From: an uncultured Roseobacter sp.
GTDB taxonomy: Bacteria; Pseudomonadota; Alphaproteobacteria; Rhodobacterales; Rhodobacteraceae
Direction of reading: 5' to 3'
NCBI RefSeq assembly: GCF_947495275.1
Contig: NZ_CANLYL010000016.1
Span: 46,074-110,073 of the forward strand
Length of the DNA stretch: 64,000 bases
A program made the position numbers and the translations under genes. This document shows positions 25,829 through 34,947 of this stretch, piece by piece. Each line of letters opens with the position of its first letter. The stretch's first letter is position 1. The notes beneath the pieces are model-generated. The model was not told where the DNA came from. It searched no databases and was given only the letters and a program-made list of their open reading frames with translations.

Positions 25829-25856
25829 TTGACAATTAAATTAAACGGAGTATCGA
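25829..25856 (+). promoter_or_regulatory. Probable sigma-70 promoter of gabT
   Basis: TTGACA (25829-25834), 16-nt spacer, TATCGA (25851-25856) in the 90-nt gap between the regulator and gabT. The AT-rich spacer (ATTAAATTAAAC) is a plausible regulator-binding area. Confidence 0.5.
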
Positions 25857-25896
25857 GATTTTAAACACTCTGTCCCGCCATCGAAGGAATCCGTAA

Positions 25897-27303
25897 ATGG
25901 CTACATCTGCTAAATCGAAGACACCCAAACCCGCTGTAAAGAAAGCCCGCAAGCCGCGCGCAACCAAAACACCGAAGATTGCCGTGGTATCGACAACGCC
26001 AGAGGAAAAAACAAACGCAGCCCTTTTGGCGCGCCGCGAAACGGCAGTGCCACGCGGTGTTGCTTCTGCGGCGCCGGTTTTTGCAGAGCAGGCCGAAAAT
26101 GCTGAACTCTGGGATGTCGAGGGTAAACGCTACATTGATTTCGCTGGTGGCATCGCGGTGCTGAATACCGGCCATCGGCATCCGGCAGTGGTTGCCGCCG
26201 CGAAGGCGCAGGAAGATAAATTCACCCATACGTCGTTCCAGGTGGTTCCTTATGAGGGCTACGTAGCATTGGCAGAGAAGCTGAACGCTCTTGCCCCGGG
26301 CGATTTCGCCAAGAAATCACTGCTGGTCACAACCGGTGCCGAAGCAGTTGAAAACGCGGTCAAGATCGCGCGGGCAGCAACCGGCCGCCCCGGTGTGATT
26401 GCATTCACAGGAAGCTATCACGGACGCACATTGCTGACACTGGGCATGACCGGTAAGATCAGCCCTTATAAAAAAGATGTGGGCCCATTCCCCTCCGACA
26501 TCTTCCGCGCGCCGTTCCCTAGTGTCCGCGATGGTATCACGATCGAAGACGCTTTGACCGGATTGCAAAACTTGTTCCTCACTGACGCACAGCCGGACCG
26601 CATTGCCGCGATCATCATTGAGCCGGTACTGGGCGAGGGCGGCTATACGCCTGTGCCATTCGAGATGATGCGGGCGCTGCGTGATATTTGTGATCAGCAC
26701 GGCATTTTGCTGATTTCGGACGAAATTCAAGCCGGGTTTGGCCGTACTGGCACCTGGTTTGCTGTCGAACACTCCGGCGTTGTGCCTGATCTGATCACTG
26801 TGGCGAAATCTATGGCTGGCGGCTACCCGATTGCTGGTGTGATTGGACGCGCCGAAGTGATGGATGCGCTGGCACCCGGTGGTCTTGGCGGAACATATGG
26901 TGGTAATCCGGTGGCCTGTGCGGCTGCGCTGGCAGCCATTGAGGCGATCGAAAGCGAAGGCCTTCTGGCCCGGTCTTTGGAGTTGGGCGCCCATTTCCAC
27001 ACGCGGTTTGCTGAAATTGGTGCGCGGGTGGCCCCGTTCCGGATGTGGGACATCCGTGGTCTGGGCGCCATGCTGGCCGTGGAATTCGTGACTGATTTCG
27101 ACACGGCAACGCCTGATGCCGCGCTGGTCAAATCAATTTGTGCGCATGCGCTCAAACGCGGATTGATCCTCCTGGGGTGCGGCATGCACGGGAACGCTCT
27201 GCGGATCATGGTGCCGCTGACCGCTTCCGATGAGATCATCGAAGAGGGGCTTGCGATTTTCGAGGCATCTTTGGCGGATGCTGTGGCTGAGCTTTCAGCC
27301 TGA
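25897..27303 (+). CDS. gabT: 4-aminobutyrate--2-oxoglutarate aminotransferase
   Basis: This is a class III PLP aminotransferase of 468 residues that moves the amino group of GABA (or similar omega-amines) to 2-oxoglutarate. Cofactor residues are Asp275 (LLISDEIQAG) and Lys304 (TVAKSMAGG). The family core starts near residue 41 (AALLARRETAVPRGV); before it lies an unusual extension of about 40 residues rich in Lys, Pro, Ala and Thr. ATG 25897 has AAGGA upstream, and no better internal start exists, so the tail is probably translated. A strong terminator follows. Confidence 0.93.
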   Translation: MATSAKSKTPKPAVKKARKPRATKTPKIAVVSTTPEEKTNAALLARRETAVPRGVASAAPVFAEQAENAELWDVEGKRYIDFAGGIAVLNTGHRHPAVVAAAKAQEDKFTHTSFQVVPYEGYVALAEKLNALAPGDFAKKSLLVTTGAEAVENAVKIARAATGRPGVIAFTGSYHGRTLLTLGMTGKISPYKKDVGPFPSDIFRAPFPSVRDGITIEDALTGLQNLFLTDAQPDRIAAIIIEPVLGEGGYTPVPFEMMRALRDICDQHGILLISDEIQAGFGRTGTWFAVEHSGVVPDLITVAKSMAGGYPIAGVIGRAEVMDALAPGGLGGTYGGNPVACAAALAAIEAIESEGLLARSLELGAHFHTRFAEIGARVAPFRMWDIRGLGAMLAVEFVTDFDTATPDAALVKSICAHALKRGLILLGCGMHGNALRIMVPLTASDEIIEEGLAIFEASLADAVAELSA

Positions 27304-27325
27304 TTTACCTTGATACCGTTGCAAG

Positions 27326-27353
27326 AAGGGCGCTTATCGAGCGCCCTTTTTTG
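27326..27353 (+). terminator. Rho-independent terminator of gabT
   Basis: AAGGGCGC (27326-27333), 7-nt loop, GCGCCCTT (27341-27348) with T-run to 27352. It lies 22 nt after the gabT stop and immediately beside the stop of the convergent gene. Confidence 0.9.
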
Positions 27354-27356
27354 TTA

Positions 27357-28973
27357 TCAGGTCGGCGGTGCAAAACTGGCTGCATCCGCACGGGCCCAGC
27401 GTTTGCGATAATCCGCGCCGATGTCACCTTCATCCGACAACAAGAACCCTTCGGGCAGATAGGGATAGGCTTCGCTGCCCTCCGCCATTTCCTTATCTCC
27501 CAAGCGTACCATCAGGTGCTGCGGCAGAAAATCACCCGGATGCGACAGGCCCGCTGCCCCGGTGATCTCGCCAAGGGCTTTCAATGTATTTTCATGAAAC
27601 CGGGCGACGCGCTTGCTTTTGGAGCCAACGTCCAGAGCGCGCGCGCGCAGGGGGTCTTGTGTGGCCACGCCGACCGGGCAGTGGTTGGTGTGGCAAGCCT
27701 GCGCCTGAATGCAGCCGACCGCAAACATGAACCCACGCGCAGAATTGCACCAGTCCGCCCCAAGTGCCAAAGCACGGGCGATGTCGAAAGAGGAGACAAC
27801 CTTGCCTGCCGCTCCTATCTTTACCTGATCGCGGATACCTGCCCCTCGCAGGGTGTTGTGCACGAATGTCAGACCCTCCACCATTGGCATGCCAATGTGA
27901 TTTGAAAACTCCACCGGTGCCGCGCCTGTTCCGCCTTCTGTGCCATCGACGACGATGAAGTCAGGGATGATCTTCGTTTCCAGCATCGCCTTGACAATGC
28001 ACATGAATTCGCGCCGGTGACCAATGCAAAGCTTGAAGCCAACGGGCTTGCCACCTGAAAGATCGCGTAGCTCGCCCAGAAACTGCATCATCTCCAAAGG
28101 GGTCGAAAAGGCAGAATGCGCCGCAGGTGACACGCAGTCCTTGCCCATCGGGACGCCGCGTGCTTCTGCAATCTCAGGGCTGATCTTGGAGGCGGGTAAC
28201 ATGCCGCCATGACCCGGTTTCGCGCCTTGAGAAAGCTTCAACTCGATCATCTTGATCTGGTCGAGCGATGCCGTCACCTTGAATTTATCCGCATCAAAGG
28301 TTCCATCGTCGGCGCGGCACCCAAAATACCCTGACGCCACCTGATAGATAAGATCGCCGCCCCCCGCCTTATGGTATCGGCTGACTGATCCTTCGCCAGT
28401 GTCATGGGCAAAACCGCCGATCTTTGCGCCTGTGTTCAATGCTTCGATCGCGTTGGCAGATAATGATCCAAAGCTCATCGCGGAGATATTGTAGAGCGAG
28501 GCATCATAGGGTTGCTTGCAGGCGTCACCGCCGATTTTCACTCTGAAGTCCGTATTCTCGATATGCTTTGGCGTGACCGAATGCGTCACCCAGGCGTAAC
28601 CCGCATCATAAACACGCATCCGCGTCCCAAAGGGGCGCTTGTCCTCCTGACCCTTTGCGCGCTGGTAGACAAGGCTGCGCGCATCGCGGGAAAAGGGTTC
28701 TTCGTCCTGATCGGATTCAATGAGGTATTGGCGAATTTCGGGGCGAATGCCTTCGAAGAGAAACCGCATGTGGCCCAGAACAGGGTAGTTACGCAGGATC
28801 GAATGGCTTGGTTGACGGACATCATGAACGCCCAGCAGCGACAGATAGGTGAAAAACGCAAAGGGGATGAGCAGCCACCACGTCCAGATCAGAGCAGCGA
28901 TCAGACATATGAAGCTGCAAAGGATGACACCTGCAAATGTCGCGTACCGTGTCATGGAACTGAAGTCTGGCAT
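27357..28973 (-). CDS. FMN/iron-sulfur glutamate-synthase-like protein (GltB domain 2 homologue)
   Basis: These stand-alone homologues of the glutamate synthase FMN domain lack the glutaminase domain. The 538-residue protein has two N-terminal membrane helices (about residues 8-46), then the barrel with YNISAMSFGSLSANAIEAL and GGTGAAPVEFSNHIG. A C-x5-C-x4-C iron-sulfur motif, CIQAQACHTNHC, lies late in the chain. ATG 28973, with TAGGAA upstream, is chosen because the family begins at the membrane segment; the open frame to 29318 is not supported. The electron donor and substrate are unknown. Confidence 0.88.
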   Translation of the reverse strand: MPDFSSMTRYATFAGVILCSFICLIAALIWTWWLLIPFAFFTYLSLLGVHDVRQPSHSILRNYPVLGHMRFLFEGIRPEIRQYLIESDQDEEPFSRDARSLVYQRAKGQEDKRPFGTRMRVYDAGYAWVTHSVTPKHIENTDFRVKIGGDACKQPYDASLYNISAMSFGSLSANAIEALNTGAKIGGFAHDTGEGSVSRYHKAGGGDLIYQVASGYFGCRADDGTFDADKFKVTASLDQIKMIELKLSQGAKPGHGGMLPASKISPEIAEARGVPMGKDCVSPAAHSAFSTPLEMMQFLGELRDLSGGKPVGFKLCIGHRREFMCIVKAMLETKIIPDFIVVDGTEGGTGAAPVEFSNHIGMPMVEGLTFVHNTLRGAGIRDQVKIGAAGKVVSSFDIARALALGADWCNSARGFMFAVGCIQAQACHTNHCPVGVATQDPLRARALDVGSKSKRVARFHENTLKALGEITGAAGLSHPGDFLPQHLMVRLGDKEMAEGSEAYPYLPEGFLLSDEGDIGADYRKRWARADAASFAPPT

Positions 28974-29566
28974 CTGATAATTCCTACCTGTCTGGCGATT
29001 GGAAATCATTCCAGGCAAGACTGCCAAAGAGCCTGGAATGTATCGCAATATTTTAAACGCTCGGGGATGATGTTGCATTGTTCCCAAGGACGCAAGCATT
29101 GCAGTCTCTGATCGCGCTCCTGAACAAGGGTGCATAGTGCTTGAACAACATCCAAAAGCCTCGTACGCTTCGAAAAGCGGCGTTCTGCTGTTGAAGTTTT
29201 GAGTGAAATAGGGCGTGCCGGTCACGTGTGGAGCAGCATCGAATTGAATTGGGCTCGCGTCATTCCGAAGCTTTTGTTGCTTGGTTTGCATCGGCTGCTG
29301 TTTCAAAAGGAATCGCAACCTATGGCTGGTCAGAACGGGGAGGCAAAATGGCGACGTTTAATATTCTGTTCAAGATTGACGAAATTTTGCTTACCCTTGA
29401 TGGCTGATTTCGCCCATTTTCTGAACAAACGTTGCGTCATCACAAAAGTTTTTCCTGCGGAGCCAATTCGGCAGTTCCAACCGGTGTTCGAAGGGCGTAA
29501 GGCAGTTCGGCGCGAAGCTCAATTCGGGCCACGTTGGCCCACTTCGTCGCGACGGAGTGTTTTGTT
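28974..29566. other. 593-nt intergenic region with little recognisable content
   Basis: This gap separates the divergent GltB-like and nitrilase-type genes. It contains a 10-bp inverted repeat at 29007-29040 and must hold promoters in both directions. A 123-codon plus-strand frame (29199-29570) crosses it into the nitrilase start; it has no family resemblance, and I do not count it as a gene. Confidence 0.5.
29007..29040. promoter_or_regulatory. Inverted repeat 34 nt upstream of the GltB-like gene
   Basis: CATTCCAGGC (29007-29016) and GCCTGGAATG (29031-29040) are perfect 10-bp inverted repeats separated by 14 nt. It could be an operator for a dimeric regulator or a leader hairpin. Confidence 0.5.
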
Positions 29567-30625
29567 ATGACCCCATTCGCCATTGCCGGTGTGCAGATGT
29601 ATGTGAATGCGTTGCAATCCAACGTGGAAGGGATGATCCAGCGGTTGGATGTGCTGATGGCGCGTTTTCCCTGGACGCAGATGGTATTGTTTTCCGAACT
29701 GGCACCTTACGGCCCGCTGGACCGGTTTGCGCAGGCGCCTGAAAACGAAGCGCTCGACACCTTTTGCGAAGCTGCGCGCAAGCATCGTGTCTGGCTGATC
29801 CCCGGATCGATGTTCCTGCGTGATCCCGAGACCGGGCTGGTTTTCAATACATCCGTCGTGATCAACCCGGAAGGCGAGATCATCCGCCGTTATGCCAAGA
29901 TGTTTCCGTTCCGGCCTTACGAATCAGGGATTGCCGCAGGGACGGAATTCTGTGTGTTTGACGTGCCGGAAGTGGGCCGTTTCGGGCTTTCAATCTGCTA
30001 TGACATCTGGTTTCCGGAAACCACGCGCCAATTGACAGCGCAGGGTGTCGAGGTGCTGCTGCACCCGGTTCTGACGGGCACAACCGACCGCGATGCTGAA
30101 CTGGCGATTGCGCGTTCCACGGCTGCGCAATTCCAGTGTTATGTATTTGACGTCAATGGGCTGGGCGCTGGTGGTGTCGGCAAGTCGCTGGTGGTGGACC
30201 CGTCTGCGCATGTGCTGCATCAGTCTGCCGGGCAAGAGGATATGTTCCCCATCGAAGTCGATTTATCGACAGTTCGGCGCCAGCGCGAAACCGGCATGAA
30301 AGGTCTTGGACAGGTTCTGAAAAGTTTCCGCGACCGATCCGTCGATTTTTCGGTTTATGATCGAAACAGTGGAACCGACGATTACCTCAAGACGTTGGGT
30401 CCACTGGAAATACCTCACCAAGGGACGCGCGCCGGACTTCACGTGGATGTGCCAGCAGGAAAAATTCAGGAAGCGCCCGCATTCAAGGGCCTGGCTTTTG
30501 ATACGCTCACGGGCTCTGCCACAGCGCAACCGGCGATAAACGTCCATTCGGCACCAACGACCGAAACAGAGAAACAACCCCTGAAAAGTGAAACGCAGGG
30601 GAGCGAAAAACAGTCCAGCGGGTAG
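29567..30625 (+). CDS. Nitrilase-superfamily carbon-nitrogen hydrolase
   Basis: The 352-residue enzyme carries the complete nitrilase triad: Glu44 (FSELAPYG), Lys111 (YAKMFPFRPYE) and Cys144 (SICYDIWFPE). Substrates in the family include amides, nitriles and N-carbamoyl amines such as N-carbamoylputrescine. After the catalytic domain (to about residue 265) there is an extra tail of about 85 residues that is low in structure at the end (TETEKQPLKSETQ). The ATG at 29567 fits the family N-terminus FAIAGVQM. It opens a four-gene run with a decarboxylase, an ATP-grasp ligase and a C45 enzyme. Confidence 0.9.
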   Translation: MTPFAIAGVQMYVNALQSNVEGMIQRLDVLMARFPWTQMVLFSELAPYGPLDRFAQAPENEALDTFCEAARKHRVWLIPGSMFLRDPETGLVFNTSVVINPEGEIIRRYAKMFPFRPYESGIAAGTEFCVFDVPEVGRFGLSICYDIWFPETTRQLTAQGVEVLLHPVLTGTTDRDAELAIARSTAAQFQCYVFDVNGLGAGGVGKSLVVDPSAHVLHQSAGQEDMFPIEVDLSTVRRQRETGMKGLGQVLKSFRDRSVDFSVYDRNSGTDDYLKTLGPLEIPHQGTRAGLHVDVPAGKIQEAPAFKGLAFDTLTGSATAQPAINVHSAPTTETEKQPLKSETQGSEKQSSG

Positions 30626-30701
30626 ATCACCGGCTCCCAACGAGCGGGGATATCCGTTCGCAGGCATCTGAGTGGTTTTCTCGTACAAGGGAGAACAACT
30701 A

Positions 30702-33452
30702 ATGCATGCGATGAATGACTATTCTTCGGCTATACAACTGCGCTCTGATCGGTGGAGCGCTTTGCGGGAAGCAACAAGTGCCCTGACGCGGGATCCAAAG
30801 CCGAAACAATTGGCCGCCCTCCGAAAACGGACCGAAGAACTATTCAAATCGCTTGCGGTGATCGAGCCCTATTGGGCGTTTCCCGGCATGTCCGCCTTTG
30901 ATCACATGCGACGTCAATTCGAGCATAGCTCGCTGGACGATCTGGCCTTTGCGGTCGGAAGGGTCACACGGGCCCTGACGACAGGAGCCTACCGGCGTCG
31001 GCACATTCCCTTGGAACGCGACAGTGTCGATCAGGAGGAGCATGACGATGAGGCCATGTTGCCGCCCGAAGCGCGCGCGCTGGCAAAACCCTACTTCGAA
31101 GTTCTGATCGTAGATAACGTCAATGAGCACCAGGAACGCTGGCTGCGTAATAACGTGTCCAGGATGCGACGCCCTGAGGACAACTTTGTCTATGAGGCGC
31201 TGGTTGTTCCCAGTCTCGAAGATGCTTTGGTTGCGGTGCTATTCAACCACAATATTCAAGCGATTGTGGTGCGTCCGGGATTGGTTCTGAAATCCAAGAT
31301 GGATCAAAACATCATTGCCCGTTACCTCAACCGGGCCGGTGGTCAGGAAGAGATCGACAATATGCTGCCCGAAAATTATGGGCCGGAGCTGTGCCGACTT
31401 GTTGCCAAGGTACGTCCTGAACTTGATGCATACCTTGTAACAGAACGGTCCGTGGAAGAGATAGCGGGGCTTGATCTGGGTATCTGCCGACGGGTTTTCT
31501 ACAATCAGGAAGACTTTATGGAGTTGCACCTGAACATTCTGCGGGGTGTGCAGGCGCGTAACAAGACGCCGTTTTTCACCGCTCTTGTGGAGTATTCCAA
31601 GCAACCCACCGGTGTTTTCCACGCCATGCCCATCAGCCGCGGCAAATCGATTTCGCGCAGCCATTGGATACAGGATATGGGTGCTTTCTATGGCCCCAAT
31701 ATCTTTCTGGCGGAAACTTCTGCGACGTCCGGGGGCCTCGACAGTCTGCTGGAACCACACGGACCGATCAAGGAGGCGCAGGAACTGGCCTCTCGTGCCT
31801 TTGGCTCAAAACAGACATTCTTTGCGACAAACGGCACCTCAACCTGCAATAAGATCGTCGTGCAAGCCCTTGTTCGGCCTGGAGATATCGTTCTGGTCGA
31901 CCGGGATTGCCACAAATCGCACCACTACGGCATGGTGTTGGCCGGCGCACAGGTCTGTTACCTCGATAGTTACCCGCTCAATGAATATTCGATGTATGGG
32001 GCGGTGCCGCTGCGCGAAATCAAGCACCAACTCTTGAAGCTCAAAGCCGAAGGCAAGCTCGACCGCGTGCGGATGTTGCTGCTCACTAACTGCACCTTTG
32101 ACGGTCTGGTTTATAACGTCGAGCGGGTGATGGAGGAGTGTCTGGCGATCAAGCCGGATCTTGTATTTCTTTGGGATGAGGCGTGGTTCGCCTTTGCGCG
32201 GTTCAACCCGACCTACCGCCAGCGCACCGCCATGGCAGCCGCCAATAATCTACGCGAGAAATTCCGTACAGACACGCATCAGCGCATGTACGAGGCGCAG
32301 CAGTCCATGCTGAAGGATTGCGACGATGAAAAGCTGTTGGACACGCGGCTGATCCCACCACCGAATGCGCGGGTGCGGGCTTATGGCACGCAGTCCACGC
32401 ATAAAACGCTCACTTCGCTGCGACAGGGGTCGATGATCCACGTCAATGATCAGGACTTCAAGGGGGAGGTCGAACAGGCCTTCCACGAAGCCTATATGAC
32501 CCACACTTCGACCTCACCCAATTACCAGATCATCGCAAGTCTTGATGTCGGGCGTCGGCAGGTGGAACTGGAAGGCTACGAGTTCGTGCAACGTCAGATC
32601 GAGGCGGCGATGTCCATGCGCCGAGCGGTCATGACGCACCCGTTGCTAAAAAAGTACTTCAAGGTGCTGACCGCAGGCGACATGATCCCCGACCATCACA
32701 GGCAATCGGGTGTGACCAGCTATTATGATGCGGAACAGGGTTGGACCGACATGTGGGATTGCTGGGAGCAGGATGATTTTGTGCTCGACGCCACGCGGGT
32801 GACGCTGGCGGTTGGCGGTACTGGCTGGGACGGCGACACCTTCAAGACCGATATCCTGATGGATAAATACGGCATCCAGATCAACAAGACATCGCGCAAC
32901 ACTGTTTTGTTCATGACCAATATCGGCACGACGCGCTCCTCCGTGGCCTATCTGATCGAGGTGTTGGTCGAGATTGCCAAATCCATTGATGAACGTCTGG
33001 ATGACGCCAGCCGGATGGAACGCCTGTCATTTGATCGTCGGGTCAAGGGTCTGATGGAAGACCTGCCGCCGCTGCCGGATTTCAGCCGATTTCATGATGC
33101 TTTCCGGCAATGTGAAGTGACGGGCGAGGGCGATATCCGCTCCGCCTTCTTTCTCGCCTATGATGAAGAGAAATGCGACTACCACGACATCAATGGATCG
33201 CTGGGTGAGGCGCTGGAGGCCGGTGAAGAAGTGGTTTCGGCCAGCTTCATTATTCCCTATCCGCCAGGTTTCCCGATCCTGGTGCCCGGTCAGGTGGTCA
33301 GCAAGGAAATCCTGGCTTTCATGTTGGCGCTGGATGTCAGTGAAATTCACGGCTACCGGCCCGATCTGGGCCTGAGAGTCTTTACCCAAGAAGCGCTGCA
33401 AGCGCTCGTCGATGCCAAATCCGGCACAAAACTCGCCCCCGCGGCTGAATAA
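30702..33452 (+). CDS. Large Orn/Lys/Arg decarboxylase (PLP fold type I)
   Basis: The 916-residue protein is much longer than E. coli LdcI or AdiA (about 710-755). An N-terminal helical stretch (to about 130) precedes the receiver-like wing domain (FEVLIVDNVNEHQERW, then ALVVPSLEDALVAVL), the PLP domain and the C-terminal domain. PLP contacts include NGTST near 377-381, Asp492 (LWDEAWFA) and Schiff-base Lys568 in STHKTLTSLRQGS. It would decarboxylate a basic amino acid to a diamine or agmatine-type product. Start ATG 30702 follows AAGGGAGAA. Specificity among Orn, Lys and Arg cannot be read off. Confidence 0.9.
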   Translation: MHAMNDYSSAIQLRSDRWSALREATSALTRDPKPKQLAALRKRTEELFKSLAVIEPYWAFPGMSAFDHMRRQFEHSSLDDLAFAVGRVTRALTTGAYRRRHIPLERDSVDQEEHDDEAMLPPEARALAKPYFEVLIVDNVNEHQERWLRNNVSRMRRPEDNFVYEALVVPSLEDALVAVLFNHNIQAIVVRPGLVLKSKMDQNIIARYLNRAGGQEEIDNMLPENYGPELCRLVAKVRPELDAYLVTERSVEEIAGLDLGICRRVFYNQEDFMELHLNILRGVQARNKTPFFTALVEYSKQPTGVFHAMPISRGKSISRSHWIQDMGAFYGPNIFLAETSATSGGLDSLLEPHGPIKEAQELASRAFGSKQTFFATNGTSTCNKIVVQALVRPGDIVLVDRDCHKSHHYGMVLAGAQVCYLDSYPLNEYSMYGAVPLREIKHQLLKLKAEGKLDRVRMLLLTNCTFDGLVYNVERVMEECLAIKPDLVFLWDEAWFAFARFNPTYRQRTAMAAANNLREKFRTDTHQRMYEAQQSMLKDCDDEKLLDTRLIPPPNARVRAYGTQSTHKTLTSLRQGSMIHVNDQDFKGEVEQAFHEAYMTHTSTSPNYQIIASLDVGRRQVELEGYEFVQRQIEAAMSMRRAVMTHPLLKKYFKVLTAGDMIPDHHRQSGVTSYYDAEQGWTDMWDCWEQDDFVLDATRVTLAVGGTGWDGDTFKTDILMDKYGIQINKTSRNTVLFMTNIGTTRSSVAYLIEVLVEIAKSIDERLDDASRMERLSFDRRVKGLMEDLPPLPDFSRFHDAFRQCEVTGEGDIRSAFFLAYDEEKCDYHDINGSLGEALEAGEEVVSASFIIPYPPGFPILVPGQVVSKEILAFMLALDVSEIHGYRPDLGLRVFTQEALQALVDAKSGTKLAPAAE

Positions 33453-33474
33453 TCAAACAGAGAGGACATAAGAC

Positions 33475-34926
33475 ATGGCAGCTACGGTTCTGAAGAACAT
33501 CTCGGAGATCCGCCGCTATTTCCACCGCAACGAGGACCCGGTCTATTTCATCTCGGCCACGAACTTCAATTTGTTGGGGTTAGATGAATGGGTGAAGAAT
33601 TTCAAATACATCTGCTACATTGACTGCTACGGCGGCAAGCATCCAAACGTGTTCTGCCCGTCTGAGCAGCCGCATGCGGAGTTCCAATCCATCGAGGACA
33701 TCAATAACTACCTTTTGCAGCACAAAGAGGTGATTGATTTCATCAAGCGGCGCGGCGGCAAGCCGAAATTTGTTTTCTTAATGTTCGATGCTGAGACTGA
33801 ACGGCTGTCAAAAGAACTGGGCGCGGATGTCTGGTTCCCGAAAGCCAAGCTGCGCACGTCGATGGACAACAAGATTGAAACGGTCCGCATCGGCAACAAG
33901 GCGGGTGTGCCATCCGTGCCGAATGTGCTGGCCGAGGTGAAAGATTACGAGGACCTGAAAAAGACCTGCGAGAAGGCCAAAATCGGGCATGATCTCGTGC
34001 TGCAATCGGCCTTTGGCGACAGCGGACATACGACCTTCTTCATCAAATCCGAAGCTGATTTCCGACGCCACGAGCATGAGATCGTCGGCGAGGGCGAGAT
34101 CAAGATTATGAAGCGCATTGATTGCCGCGGATCAGCGATCGAGGCCTGTGCCACCAAGGAAGGCACCATTGTTGGCCCCCTGATGACCGAACTGGTGGGC
34201 TTCAAGGAGTTGACACCATATCGGGGCGGCTGGTGTGGCAATGAAATCCTGTCGACAGCTTTCCCGCCGAAGGTTCGCCAGAAGGCGCGCGATCTGACCT
34301 TCAAATTTGGCGAACAACTGCGCAAGGAAGGTTATCGCGGGTATTTTGAACTTGATTTCCTGATCGACAAGAAAACCGGTGATCTCTGGTTGGGGGAGTT
34401 GAACCCGCGCATTACGGGCGCGTCCTCGATGACCAATCACGCAGCCTTTGCCCATGCGGATGCACCGCTGTTTCTGTTCCACCTGCTGGAGTTTTCAAAG
34501 AAGAAATTCAATCTGGATGTGGACGAGTTGAATGCCCGTTGGGCGGACAGTGCCAATATCGACTCATGGTCACAAATGGTGATCAAACATACCGAGGACA
34601 GCGTGGATATCTGTACGGGCAGCCCCGAGACTGGCATTTACAAGATGCTTGAAGACGGTCGCGTCGTCTATGATCGTTTCGATTATCACCGTCGTGCCGT
34701 TGAATCTGAGAACGAAGCCTTCTTCCTGCGCATCCTGCAACCGGGTGACTACCGCTATGAAGGGGCGGATATCGGGATTCTGGTGACGCGCGGGCGGTCG
34801 ATGACCAAGAATTTCCGGTTGAATGAACGCGCGAAAAAGTGGATTCACGGGATCAAACAAACGGTCACGGCCAAGCCATTGCCAACCGCGACGGCATTGT
34901 CGGATCCGGCCTTCAAGATCCTCTAG
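33475..34926 (+). CDS. ATP-grasp carboxylate-amine ligase-like protein
   Basis: The 483-residue protein has an ATP-grasp fold with a preATP-grasp region, the LVLQSAFGDSGHTTFFI nucleotide loop, and the metal-binding YFELDFLIDKKTGDLWLG followed by ELNPRITGASS. Such proteins are often labelled biotin carboxylase, but no biotin carrier or carboxyltransferase is present. A ligase joining a carboxylate to an amine is more likely. It lies 22 nt after the decarboxylase and 21 nt before the C45 gene, so the four genes look co-expressed; the amine made next door is an obvious candidate acceptor (inference). Confidence 0.87.
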   Translation: MAATVLKNISEIRRYFHRNEDPVYFISATNFNLLGLDEWVKNFKYICYIDCYGGKHPNVFCPSEQPHAEFQSIEDINNYLLQHKEVIDFIKRRGGKPKFVFLMFDAETERLSKELGADVWFPKAKLRTSMDNKIETVRIGNKAGVPSVPNVLAEVKDYEDLKKTCEKAKIGHDLVLQSAFGDSGHTTFFIKSEADFRRHEHEIVGEGEIKIMKRIDCRGSAIEACATKEGTIVGPLMTELVGFKELTPYRGGWCGNEILSTAFPPKVRQKARDLTFKFGEQLRKEGYRGYFELDFLIDKKTGDLWLGELNPRITGASSMTNHAAFAHADAPLFLFHLLEFSKKKFNLDVDELNARWADSANIDSWSQMVIKHTEDSVDICTGSPETGIYKMLEDGRVVYDRFDYHRRAVESENEAFFLRILQPGDYRYEGADIGILVTRGRSMTKNFRLNERAKKWIHGIKQTVTAKPLPTATALSDPAFKIL

Positions 34927-34947
34927 CCAGAAAGGACTGCGCACCCG

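Noticed and set aside
29199..29570. 123-codon plus-strand frame in the long intergenic gap
   Set aside because: No recognisable family, no ribosome-binding site, unusual composition, and it runs into the nitrilase start in another frame.
33475..34926. Biotin carboxylase
   Set aside because: Only the ATP-grasp fold is shared; there is no biotin carrier or carboxyltransferase gene nearby, so the name would mislead.
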